This document shows, one piece after another, positions 45,683 to 55,689 of a stretch of DNA of 64,000 nt (within the stretch, counting starts at the first letter, position 1; each line of letters starts with the position of its first letter). Both the position numbers and the translations under genes were made by a program. The DNA is from Agapanthus africanus. Its lineage: Eukaryota; Streptophyta; Magnoliopsida; Asparagales; Amaryllidaceae. The stretch spans positions 220,058,996 to 220,122,995 of the forward strand of contig JASDDO010000024.1 of assembly GCA_030015575.1 (NCBI GenBank), given 5' to 3'. The notes under the pieces are model-generated. The model was not told where the DNA came from, searched no databases, and saw only the letters and a program-made list of their open reading frames with translations.

Positions 45683-48600
45683 ATGAGTTTGAAGTTGAAT
45701 AAGGTGGTGTTGCTTCTATGCATCATATTTGTTGCCGTCTCTGGATTCGAGCTCAGAGAAGCTAGGGCTCAGAATATCGGAACCCACTCAGGTGAGACAA
45801 ATAATTTGATATCAAAACTTTGAGATTTTTATAATTATGGTCTGTTGAATGCTAAGTTATGAACGCAACTCGGTTTAAATTCTATGAATTCTAGGAGTGA
45901 CCATGTTTAGACTAGTTCTGTATTTATACATGAGAAAGCAGTGTATACATTGCCACTGCAGGAGTTTCCTATATTGATGGAACATATGACAACACGTTAT
46001 TTATTGATCGATGTGTAGGCTCTCTTTTTGCAACTTCAAACATCTTTATGATCGACATAGAAAAAGGTAAAAAGACATGGGTGAATATTTTGTGTCTTGC
46101 CACAGTAGGAAGAAGCTAACATACATATACATGTTGTTCTAAAAACTGACATATATATTGCCCTTACTTTAGCTGCAGAAAAAAATTCTGTTTATGGAAA
46201 CTTTTATACGCATAAAATTCTTGTTTCTCTTCATCTAAAAAGTTAATTGCCATCAAAATTGAAGGAAAATATGTATTCATAACATAATGCGATATTTGTG
46301 TTATACGGTAAAAATTGAAAAGTATTAGGGATGTTTTCTGCAATATAGCATTGTATATGGTATATCAGCCATGATATGCAAACGAAGAGAAATTTTTCCC
46401 AACCTTAGACAATTTAATCTTGTTTATAAATTCAAATGGATTGCTTTTATAATTGGAATAACGACAACTTGATACTAAAACTATGTCAATCTTTAATCTT
46501 GAAAGAGACACAGTGGTAAACAATTTTCGGAAGCATTTTACTTTTCAAGTCTACTTCCTTGACATGTATACAAAGTGATTTTAAAGTTACATGTATCTTT
46601 CCATTCTTTAGTTTCTTAAAGTAATAGCATATCAATTATAATTCCTTTAAAGTAATAATGATCTCAAACTATATCGTCTTTTTTTGTTTGCTTGCTTGTT
46701 CTCCTTATTAGACAGGATTTTAGCCGAAGCAGAAAACGATACGCAATCGTCTTTGACTCTTAGAACAGAAAGAGTTGATCCTTTAGACGACTTGAAGAAA
46801 TATAAAGGAGGTTATAACATTACAAACAAGCATTATTGGAGTGTAAGCTTATCTATCCTCTCTTTTTCCAATTTAAACCAAATTATATTAGTTGAAAATA
46901 ATCAGGTTATTTACGCTAATTCTTATCTTAAAGTTTTTCTTATTATAGTAAACTCAAAGTACTAGACTTAAGGCAGTTTAGTGTAACTTAGCGCAAAAAT
47001 TTGAATATAGATGACTGAAGCATAATTTTTTCAAATTTTCCAGTCCACGATATTTACAGGGAAATTTGGGTACATAATTGCTGCACTATGGATTGTTGCT
47101 GGCATGATTTATGCTATAATTCTGCTTGTTGCGACTCTCTGCTGCAACAAAAAACGGAGAATCAAGAACCAGCGATCTCCCGGCAATAGGAAACACTATC
47201 TTTGGCCTGTTCTCTTCGGAATTCTTTTCACCATTCTCGCCATGTAAGCATGATTTACTTGATCACATGCATTTACACATAAAATTGCGACAAGGCTTCG
47301 TTATACTAAAATACCATGATAAGTGTGACAGGTATATGCCTTGAACTTCATTTGATACTATGAAATTTGTTACAACTTTTACCTCATAAAGGCATCAACA
47401 ATTGTTTTAATTTTTACTGCAAAATTCTTGGAAAATAATGGAATTGGTTCCCAATTTGCAGTAAGAGTAAAATAAACATTATGAATTAGAAAAACCTTTA
47501 TGGTATTAAAATGAAAAAACCCCAAAGCTTATGGTGTTTTAGTGTAATTTATGTTCAAGAAAAACGCTGTACATGTTATTTGACGCATCAATTCAAATAA
47601 TAACGAAATATTAAAATATATGTCCGCAGAGTTGCATCTGGAGTCGCGCTAGGTGGTAGCACGAAATTTCACTCGACTGCCAAAACCACAAAAAACATAA
47701 TCATGGACGCAGCCAACAACGCATCAGGAACGATACATACCGTTACAGAATCAGTAAGGGCCATGCAAAGTGATCCGCAATTATTTTCCAGCCTCGATGG
47801 ATCGAACAAATTAAATTCAACGCTGCATAGGCTTGACGGTGAAGCCGATAACATAGAGAGCAAGGCCTTGAAGAATATGCGTCGTTTAAACACGGGTATC
47901 AATATTCTGTAAGTCAAAATTAATTTATTGTGAGAACTTCGATACGCTCATTTTATTTGATTATGAAAGCTGATATGTTTTTGTGCACTTAATTTGTGCA
48001 GGAATGTGGTGACTATAGTCACTGTTTCATTGAATCTAGCTGCTATTCTTGCTTTACTTGGTGAGTGATAGCATATCATCAATCTATATAGGCAAAATTC
48101 AATAAAATATCATAATCTTTACAAATTACGATTGAGTACCATGAACTTTGACATTCACAAGGAAATACCATAAGCTTTCAGCATTATTTAATTGTTCATA
48201 TGTTTTTGGAAATGAAGGCTAAATCGAAACGCTGAAAGCTTGTGGTGTTTATTTAAAATTGACCATGTTCTTGGTATTTATCTACAAATTATGATAATGG
48301 TATTTTAGTGAATTCAGCGATTTAATTATCATATTTTCCCATTTGTTAACTTCCAAGCTAAATTTTCTTTTTCTTTTTGCAGCATCAGGGCCTCTTCTGA
48401 GATTTCATCGTATCTTTCACACGTAAGATGCAGAAAAAACTCGCAATTTCACTTCGAATTTCAAAAATTGGATGTTTTATTAAATGATTAGTGTTGTCCA
48501 ACAGGTTTATCGTCGTTTGTTGGGTACTTGCATTCCTCTTCTGGTTATACTTTGGCCTGTACTATTTTCTAAACAAGTGAGCTACATTTTGCGATTTCGC

Positions 48601-49619
48601 ACTCCCCCTTTTTAATTCGAACACAAAATTATTTTTATTCTAATTTTATCTGTTCATTACCTATATTTTTCTCAGATTTGCTGGTGACACATGTGCAGCT
48701 CTTGACGAGTTCCGTCAAGATCCGCAAAACAGCACCTTAAGCTCGATCTTGCCATGCAACGACCAAGCTACAGCAAAAACCGCTTTGAGTGATGTCGGGC
48801 AAGGAATTTACGGCCTAATTTCACAGGTAAATCAAATGTCTTGAATCCTAAAACTTCTGCAAACTAGTGTTCTAATCTATACTCGAATACATCATACTCA
48901 TATCGAATTTGTGGGAAAAAAAAATTGCAGGTGAATGCAAATATATCAAGGATACAGCCATTGTCGCTTCCTGGTGTGCAATATGTGTGCAATCCATTCT
49001 CAGGGCCACCCGATTATAGTTATCAGCCGGAAAATTGCTCTTCAAATACAATTCAGATTGGAAATATTCCAATGGTAAGCTTTCACAATCTTTTCTTTGC
49101 GGTACATTTATATAATTTAGGCTTCATTTCATGGTTTACACTATTTTACAAAGCGCACGACAATTTGGTGATATTTCCCAAACCTGACTCCCTTTATTAA
49201 TGTTAAAGGTACTTAATATGTACACGTGCTCGAACAACGAGACATGCAAACAAGGAGAATTCATATCCGCAAGCGATTACAGAAGGGCCGTACTCTACAC
49301 GACCTCGATACAGAACATACTCGACTCGTATCCTGGAATGCAAAGCCTAGTAGATTGCCGTTTAGTAAAAGACGCGTTTTCGAAAATCCTATTCGACGAA
49401 TGCAAGCCATTAAAGAAGTATGTGCACATGACATGGGCATCTTTCGCCGTTCTTTCGACTCTCATGGTGGTCCTTCTTGTTTTATGGGCCGTAGAAGCTC
49501 GTCATGGCAATAGATTCCATTCCTATGATGGTTCTGTGAATCCGCATTTGACCTCGAACGAGTCTTCGGAAATAGAAACCTCAGAAATGGGCTTGAAAGA
49601 TGTTAGGGTCGAGGCTTAA
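45683..49619 (+). CDS. Five-pass plasma-membrane-type protein, plant At2g12400/At2g25270-like family
   Basis: By hand the coding exons are 45683-45791, 46712-46842, 47044-47243, 47630-47908, 48002-48060, 48383-48422, 48505-48576, 48676-48826, 48931-49074 and 49209-49619. All junctions are GT-AG and the frames agree, giving 531 residues. The start ATG follows a 3' splice site at 45668. A signal peptide (LNKVVLLLCIIFVAVSG) probably ends near ARA-QN. Five hydrophobic helices follow: GYIIAALWIVAGMIYAIILL, YLWPVLFGILFTILAIVA, VVTIVTVSLNLAAILALL, FIVVCWVLAFLFWLYFGL and WASFAVLSTLMVVLLVLW. Two large loops carry N-glycosylation sites and conserved-looking cysteines (PCND, YVCNPF, ENCSSN, YTCSNNETC, DECK). 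The layout recalls prominin and tweety proteins. I recall this as an uncharacterised plant membrane family (PANTHER class named for DDB_G0292058). Length fits that family (~540 residues). Molecular function is unknown. Confidence 0.88.
45962..46066 (+). other. Candidate 105-nt cassette exon in intron 1 of the membrane-protein gene
   Basis: ATTGCCACTGCAG ends at 45961 and AAAAAG/GTAAAA follows 46066, so both splice sites look good. The 105 nt are open in the phase set by exon 1 and keep the frame into 46712, adding 35 residues (VSYIDGTYDNTLFIDRC...MIDIEK). Family members that I recall do not obviously have this segment, so it may be an alternative or fortuitous exon. Confidence 0.4.
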
Positions 49620-49879
49620 GAAAACCTATATTCCGTAGAAATCAGGTTAAATGGATATAAGATGCCATAGGAGAATCTTATTCTTATTTATGGCGGTCAA
49701 AAAACCAAGCAGAACAAACCCAAAAAAAATGGTGAAGAGTTGACTTTCTTATATCCGTTTTTTCCTTCGCGGATGAGTGTTCTACTCAGCAAAAAAGAGA
49801 GATGAACAACTTCGGCAGGGAATTAAGATTTGAAATATGAGAGTTACTGGTTTTGATTCACAAGAATAATGAGAGACGA

Positions 49880-49918
<39 letters not shown>

Positions 49919-50228
49919 ATTGAGACGGGATCCTTTGGAGATATCGTCCACCTTTATTATTTTGTTTCATTTCTTTATATTGTTTTTGGAAAATCCAACC
50001 ACTTGTATACATCTTATACATAGAATGTTTTTCCCCCCAAAATATATATCAATAAGAATATTGTTGATCTTTTTCAAGAATGTTAACATGTATCGATTGG
50101 GCTTTTTGATGGAAAAAGTAGCAGATATATCTTCACTAGCATGGACCGCTATAGTGTAGGATCGAAGTTGATCCAATATCACATTTTTTAGGTTGGAAAA
50201 CAAAAAAAAAATTATATACACGTAATTA
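49620..50228. other. 3' flank of the membrane-protein gene with an AT microsatellite
   Basis: The 3' UTR begins after the TAA at 49617-49619. An (AT)n run lies at 49883-49914. No gene is seen beyond it. Confidence 0.5.
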
Positions 50229-50282
50229 CTTTATTGAAGAAGAAGGTATCACTTTCTTTATTGAAGAAGAAGGTATCACTTT
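50229..50282. repeat. 27-bp perfect tandem duplication
   Basis: CTTTATTGAAGAAGAAGGTA plus 7 bases occurs twice, back to back, at 50229-50255 and 50256-50282. Confidence 0.9.
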
Positions 50283-50339
50283 CTATATCTCAAAAAACCA
50301 TCTTCATGAATCAATAAATCCATTCGAAGTCCTACTTCA

Positions 50340-51120
50340 ACTTGCCCTCGAAACTTCTGCAATTTAGGATTTTGCAACCGCGCTGCTTTAATGCTATATC
50401 AATCGTTGTACTCACAATTGCATTAACTGTCCTGAAGAATCTGGTAGTATGAGCTCCAACGCGAATCTCTGAAAATCCGCTATAATCTCCTTCTGCGAAA
50501 TCAACATCCGTATTGCTGGCAACCGACTTAAAGCATCCGATACTATCAAGATCATAGTCAGCCATCAGCTCCAACCATCTATGCTCCTCATGTTCAGCTC
50601 TTTCTGCGTGAACACACAGTTTAGACTCTTATGATCGGTGAATACGTCGGCCTTCTCGCTCAATAAATAGTGTCTCCAAATCTTTAGCGTAAAGATAACT
50701 GCTGCTAGCTCCAAATCGTGGGTTGGATAGTTTTTTTCATGAGTCTTCAACTGTCTCGACGCATGAGCTGCAACTTTTTCATGCTGAATCAAAACACATC
50801 TCAAATCTTTCTCAGATGTGCCACTGTGAATAACTAATCCTCCGGACCCATCTGGCATGGTTAAAATAAGAGCGGTTGTCAACATTTACTTCAACACCTC
50901 AAAATCTTACGCACACTTCGTGGACCAAACAAATGGTAGCTCCTTTCGCATTAACTTGGTTAATGGCTCTGCTATCCGAGCGAAGTTCTCCACAAAACTT
51001 CAATAATAACCAGCAAGTCCAAAAAAACTTCTGGTCTTCGCTATAGTCTTTGGAGTCAGCCAATCATGAACAGCTGCAATCTTTTCAGGGTCAACTGCGA
51101 TTCCATCTCCGGATACAACA
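50340..51120 (-). pseudogene. Gypsy chromovirus-type pol fragment (RT/RNase H)
   Basis: On the - strand the sequence resembles the end of a Gypsy RT ([20 protein letters not shown], then EPLTKLMRKELPFVW) and its RNase H ([23 protein letters not shown], then [20 protein letters not shown]). No LTRs are visible. It is an old, isolated fossil with a few breaks. It ends abruptly at about 51120, next to an oppositely oriented Copia fragment. Confidence 0.85.
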
Positions 51121-51339
51121 TGTCAACAATTGCATTAACGAAAAATTCGGTGTTTCATGCAAGATCCAAACACATTGAGATTCGGCACCATTTCATCAGA
51201 GAGCTCATAGAAGAGAAAGAGATCGGGCTGGAGTTCATTCCAACATATCAACAACTTGCAGATATTTTCACCAAAGTAGTGACGACAGAAAAATTCATTC
51301 ATTTTAGAAACAGTTTGCAAATTGCAAATTGAGAAGGGA
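51121..51339 (+). pseudogene. Copia RNase H C-terminal fragment with purine tract
   Basis: AITLSK-type sequence is followed by VFHARSKHIEIRHHFIRELI and QQLADIFTKVV, the conserved end of Copia pol. The purine tract GAGAAGGGA (51331-51339) and a TGTTAGAAG LTR start at 51340 follow directly. It is a fossil 3' end; the upstream part is missing. Confidence 0.85.
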
Positions 51340-51983
51340 TGTTAGAAGAAGCCAATTTGAATTCGGGTTCTTTTAAGTCAAAAGTTTACACCTATATATG
51401 CAAAATGTTTAACATGGCATACATTCATGAAAAATGTGTAAAGGATGAAATGGTGATGGTGGGTGAATGTAAATAGGAAATGTAGAATAAAAAGAGAAGC
51501 CTAAAACACAAGGCAAATTATCCACAAGTCCCCTATCTAAAATTTCTTGTTACAAAATTAAATTACTCTTCTTTAATTAAGTTTGCTTCGCAAATTGCAT
51601 TCCCCAATCTAGTAGATTTCTGTCTGCCCAATAGATTCTAGGCGATCAAAGCCCAATTTTTACAAACTACGATGGTGAGCGAATCTTAACTCTATTATTA
51701 ATTCACTGATAAAATTGGATTAGGGTTTCTGTTAGTGGAGCCCTTCGTGTCTTCATCGAGCTTTGATTTTGAGTTCTGTAATCTCTAATCCCCCCGTCCT
51801 TTATTTATTTCCGAGCAAAGATCAAATTTTTGAGTATTTGTTGCTGGCAATTTTGATTTTTGAAGCCATTTTGAGTTGTTGATTCAACCTAAGAGCTTGA
51901 ATCCCAATGCGAAAACCTTCGATAATCAACATTATTGGGTTTTTCTAGAATTTTTTTGCTTGTTGTGGTTGTGTATCAAATCA
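51340..51983 (+). promoter_or_regulatory. Copia LTR remnant and 5' region of the PPR gene
   Basis: An LTR-like start (TGTTAGAAGAAGCC) lies 663 bp upstream of the PPR start codon. A TATATAT word sits at 51393-51399. Where the LTR ends is not clear, so I cannot say how much of the PPR promoter or 5' UTR comes from it. No other gene is seen in this interval. Confidence 0.5.
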
Positions 51984-52115
51984 ATGCAAAATCATCCCTT
52001 TCATGCTGAATTGTTCTCTACCAAAGGCGATAATATCAAGAACCATAACGAGGTTCTTCTCGGTTGCCAAACCCTTGTCATATCCCAACCCAGACACCAC
52101 ATTACCGCCTTTTGA
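51984..52115 (+). promoter_or_regulatory. Upstream ORF overlapping the PPR start codon
   Basis: An ATG at 51984 opens a 43-codon frame that ends TGA at 52115, in a different frame from the PPR protein that starts at 52003. If the transcript includes 51984, ribosomes starting there would bypass the PPR start, which could lower its translation. Both ATGs have a T at -3, a weak context. Confidence 0.45.
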
Positions 52116-54606
52116 TTCATTGTTGAGAGAATGCAAGTCGTTATCCCACGCTCGAAGCGTCCACCAACAAATTATAGTGAGAGGCATCCGCTCTATATCA
52201 TCGTCGTTAGGAAATGGCATTGTAGTTGCATATATACACCTTGGTGCCCCCACTGAAGGCCAATATGTATTAGAGCGGCTATGCCCCTCCCCAATCTATG
52301 GGTGGAATTTGCTCATAAGGCACCATGTCAAAAAAGGCCACCTTGATTGTGCTTTCTCTCTTTGTCGCCGAATGCGACTTTTTGGTACAAAGCCCGACCA
52401 CTATACTTTCCCTTTTGTACTCGAAGCTTGCGGAAAACTGCCTTCATTTCGCAGAGGGACAATGATTCATGCGGTCCTGTGTAGTAGTGGATTTGAGTCC
52501 AATGTATTTGTTTGCAATGCACTAGTAGCCATGTATTCACGTTGTGGTGCACCCGAGGAAGCGGGCCATGTGTTTGATGAAATTACTAAAAGGGGCATCG
52601 ATGATGTGGTCTCATGGAATTCTATGGCATCGGCTTATGTAAAGAGCGGGCATCCTCGGCTTGCTTTGGAACTTTTTGGTAAAATGACAAAGGGATCGGA
52701 GAATTATAATGAAAGGCCTCAAAGGTCCGATGTTATAAGCCTTGTGAATGTTTTGCCTGCGTGTGCTTCTTTAGGGGCATCAATCCAAGCTAGAGAAATT
52801 CACGGTTATGCCATTAGAAATGATCTTTTTTCAGATATTTTTGTGGGCAATGCGATCATTGATGTTTATGCAAAATGTGGGATGATGGAGGATGCTCTCA
52901 AGGTTTTTGTTGAAATGACGGTTAAAGATGTGGTAACTTGGAATGCGATGGTCACTGGGTATTCGCAAAATGGTAACTTTGAAGGAGCTCTCGATTTGTT
53001 TAGAAAGATGCAAGAGGCGAACATAGAATTGAACGTAGTGACTTGGAGCGCTGTGATTGCTGGGTATGCTCAACAAGGGCATGGGCATGAGGCAATTGGA
53101 GTTTTTCGAGTTATGCAGTCATCAAGGGTGGAGCCAAATGCCGTCACAATCATTTCTTTACTCTCTGCTTGTGCCTCAGTTGGAGCGATTTCTCACGGGA
53201 AGGAAACACATGGCCACGCTATTAGGAGATGCTTAATGACATGGAATGATGATAATGGTGATGGTCAAGATCTCATGGTGCCAAATGCCCTGATAGACAT
53301 GTATTCAAAATGCAAGAGCTTTAATTTGGCACATACAATATTCGATTCCATACATCTTAAAGAGCGGAACGTTGTGACTTGGACTGTAATGATTGGTGGT
53401 CACGCTCAACATGGAGATGCAAACACCGCTCTACTCCTCTTTTCACAAATGTTGCAAACTTCTAGATTGACTTCTCCAAATGCTTTTACCATTTCTTGTG
53501 CACTCATGGCTTGCGCTCGGCTCTCTGCACTCCGCTTTGGAAAAGAGATTCACGCTTATGTAATCCGAAACCGATATGAATCTCCCATATTGTTTGTAGC
53601 CAATTGCCTCATCGACATGTATTCAAAATGCGGTGACATCGATAAAGCTAGATGTGTCTTCGATCGAATGCCTTTGAAAAATGAGGTTTCTTGGACTTCT
53701 TTGATGTCTGGCTATGGAGTTCATGGGCGTGGCGATGATGCCCTGTTTGTTTTTGAGGCAATGCAAAGAAATGGGTTGGTCCCTGATGGCATCACATTTC
53801 TAGTTGTTTTGTATGCTTGTAACCACTCTGGCTTTGTAGATCGAGGCTTGAACTATTTTCATGGAATGTATAAGGATTATGGTGTGGTCCCCGGTGCTGA
53901 ACATTATGCATGTGCAGTTGATCTATTAGGTCGTGCAGGCCGTATTGATGAAGCTTGGAATATGATACAGAATATGCCGATGAAGCCAAATGTGGTTGTT
54001 TGGGTTGCATTACTTAGTGCTTGTAGAACTCATGGCAAAGTGAAGCTTGGTGAATATGCTGGTGCGCGGCTATTGGAATTAGAATCAGATAATGATGGTT
54101 CATATACGCTGCTTTCAAATATATATGCTAATGCTGGGCGTTGGCGTGATGTTGCTCATGTTAGATCCCTAATGAAGAAGTCGGGAATCAAGAAAAGGCC
54201 TGGGTGCAGTTGGATTCAGGGTAAGAAGGGGACTGTTTCTTTCTTTGTTGGTGATAGGAGTCATCCACAGTCTCAGCAGATATATGCTCTATTGGGAAAT
54301 TTGATTGATCGAATTAAGGCACTTGGATATGTACCTCAGACGAATTTCGCATTGCATGATGTTGATGATGAAGAAAAAACCTCTCTTCTTTCTGAACACA
54401 GCGAGAAGCTTGCTCTTGCCTTTGGTATTCTCACTTCATCTCCTGGATCACCTATTCGAATCACAAAGAATTTGCGTGTTTGTGGTGATTGCCACAGTGC
54501 CATTACATTTATATCTATGATTGTTGAGCATGAAATTATACTCAGGGATTCAAGTAGGTTCCATCACTTTAAGAAGGGTGTATGCTCTTGCGGCGGCTAC
54601 TGGTGA
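52003..54606 (+). CDS. PLS-class pentatricopeptide repeat protein with E and DYW domains (At5g16860-like)
   Basis: An intronless gene of 867 codons. The N-terminus (residues 1-~35, rich in Ser/Arg with no early acids) looks like an organelle transit peptide, probably mitochondrial or plastid. PLS-type PPR repeats fill residues ~40-690, with typical words VSWNSMASAYVKSGHPRLAL, VTWNAMVTGYSQNGNFEGAL and LIDMYSKCGDIDKARCVF. E/E+ motifs follow, with the PG box KRPGCSWI near residue 732. The DYW deaminase domain has HSE near residues 799-801, CGDC at ~827-830 and a CSCGGYW end. The H-x-E and C-x2-C zinc ligands of the C-to-U RNA-editing deaminase are present. The final tripeptide is GYW rather than DYW, as in the Arabidopsis At5g16860 sequence that I recall, to which much of the protein aligns from memory. 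The RNA target is unknown. Confidence 0.95.
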   Translation: MLNCSLPKAIISRTITRFFSVAKPLSYPNPDTTLPPFDSLLRECKSLSHARSVHQQIIVRGIRSISSSLGNGIVVAYIHLGAPTEGQYVLERLCPSPIYGWNLLIRHHVKKGHLDCAFSLCRRMRLFGTKPDHYTFPFVLEACGKLPSFRRGTMIHAVLCSSGFESNVFVCNALVAMYSRCGAPEEAGHVFDEITKRGIDDVVSWNSMASAYVKSGHPRLALELFGKMTKGSENYNERPQRSDVISLVNVLPACASLGASIQAREIHGYAIRNDLFSDIFVGNAIIDVYAKCGMMEDALKVFVEMTVKDVVTWNAMVTGYSQNGNFEGALDLFRKMQEANIELNVVTWSAVIAGYAQQGHGHEAIGVFRVMQSSRVEPNAVTIISLLSACASVGAISHGKETHGHAIRRCLMTWNDDNGDGQDLMVPNALIDMYSKCKSFNLAHTIFDSIHLKERNVVTWTVMIGGHAQHGDANTALLLFSQMLQTSRLTSPNAFTISCALMACARLSALRFGKEIHAYVIRNRYESPILFVANCLIDMYSKCGDIDKARCVFDRMPLKNEVSWTSLMSGYGVHGRGDDALFVFEAMQRNGLVPDGITFLVVLYACNHSGFVDRGLNYFHGMYKDYGVVPGAEHYACAVDLLGRAGRIDEAWNMIQNMPMKPNVVVWVALLSACRTHGKVKLGEYAGARLLELESDNDGSYTLLSNIYANAGRWRDVAHVRSLMKKSGIKKRPGCSWIQGKKGTVSFFVGDRSHPQSQQIYALLGNLIDRIKALGYVPQTNFALHDVDDEEKTSLLSEHSEKLALAFGILTSSPGSPIRITKNLRVCGDCHSAITFISMIVEHEIILRDSSRFHHFKKGVCSCGGYW

Positions 54607-55508
54607 TGATTTAGTTCAAAATTTTAGAAAATTGTTTGTTGTACAAGAGAGGCTATAGCAGCAGACAAGCATTTTTGTTGTCTCAAAAAGATTGTTCTTG
54701 TTATTATTTATCTATAAGATGATGCGATTTAGTAATACAGTGAAGAAACAATTTTTATACCTCTTCATATGAACTCAAGGTATGATGGCTCGATTCTCTC
54801 CCTCCTTTAGAATTTTTTTGGTTTCAGTAGTTTCAATCTGTTTTTTATTTTTGATTGCAACCTTTGATACTTTGAAATATAAGAAAATATTAATGTGAAT
54901 AATGTTTGATTTGAGTATTATGTTATAAATATTGTGCATAGCATCCTTTATTCAAAATTTTTATTCGAAAGTCAAAAACTCAATTTGATCTATCTACATA
55001 TTGGTAGTAAGCATAAGGGCAGGTATTAAAGGCACAATTATTGATCAAGAAATATGAGAATATAGGAATATGGTGTTGAGTGTCAAATTTAGACTGTAGT
55101 ATTACTTCTTCGGACTATGGAGTCTTCAGTGACATGCCTGGACTCTGGAGTTAATGAAAGATAACTGGATGCACTATGTTCAATGTAATATTGATTATTA
55201 TTATTATTATTTTACAAATGTGGAACCATTTTCCACAATCTTCCTTGATTCTAAAGGTATAGACAGAATGATATCGCTCTATAAGCTCGATCTTATCATT
55301 ACGAGGACAAGTGAAGTGCACTTAAATATCAAGAATAGAAGGTGAATTTCAAGGTATTTCGACTAGACCGCCAATTATGTTCTATAACAGAGGTCATTTC
55401 ACATATCTTGTTCCATTTCTGTTAAACTCTTTATTTGACTGATCTGTATGCTAGTGATATTAATATAGTTTGTGCTTCACCTTTTCCTTGTGAGTTTTGC
55501 TTTGGACA
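54607..55508. other. 3' flank of the PPR gene
   Basis: AT-rich, with a (TTA)n run near 55193-55215. No supported gene is seen. It includes the PPR 3' UTR, whose end I cannot place. Confidence 0.5.
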
Positions 55509-55509
55509 G

Positions 55510-55686
55510 GTGCGGCTGCAGCTAGGGATCGCAAGAGAGCCCGGTTGAACCCGCTCGTGCAGAGAGATGAGGAGGAGTGCCTTGCCACAGTGCCTATTGG
55601 CCAGCTACTGACCGATGCAGCACATGAGGACAGGGCGCATAGCTCTTAGTTTGGGTCAGCTGTTTAGACTGTTGATGTTCCTTTGG
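55510..55686 (+). other. Orphan exon-like stretch ending in a stop codon
   Basis: TTGCTTTGGACAG ends at about 55509, a good 3' splice site. In one frame the next 43 codons are open and gene-like (RDRKRARLNPLVQRDEEECL, then ATVPIGQLLTDAAHED) to a TAG near 55650. TTTG/GTAAG near 55685-55691 would be a donor. GC content is far above its surroundings. I do not recognise the protein. It could be the last coding exon of an unplaced gene, a captured gene fragment, or a 3' UTR exon of the PPR transcript. Confidence 0.4.
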
Positions 55687-55689
55687 TAA

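Noticed and set aside
51876-52115. A longer 79-codon frame before the PPR gene as a separate protein
   Set aside because: It begins at a non-ATG codon. Only the part from the ATG at 51984 is retained, as a possible uORF.
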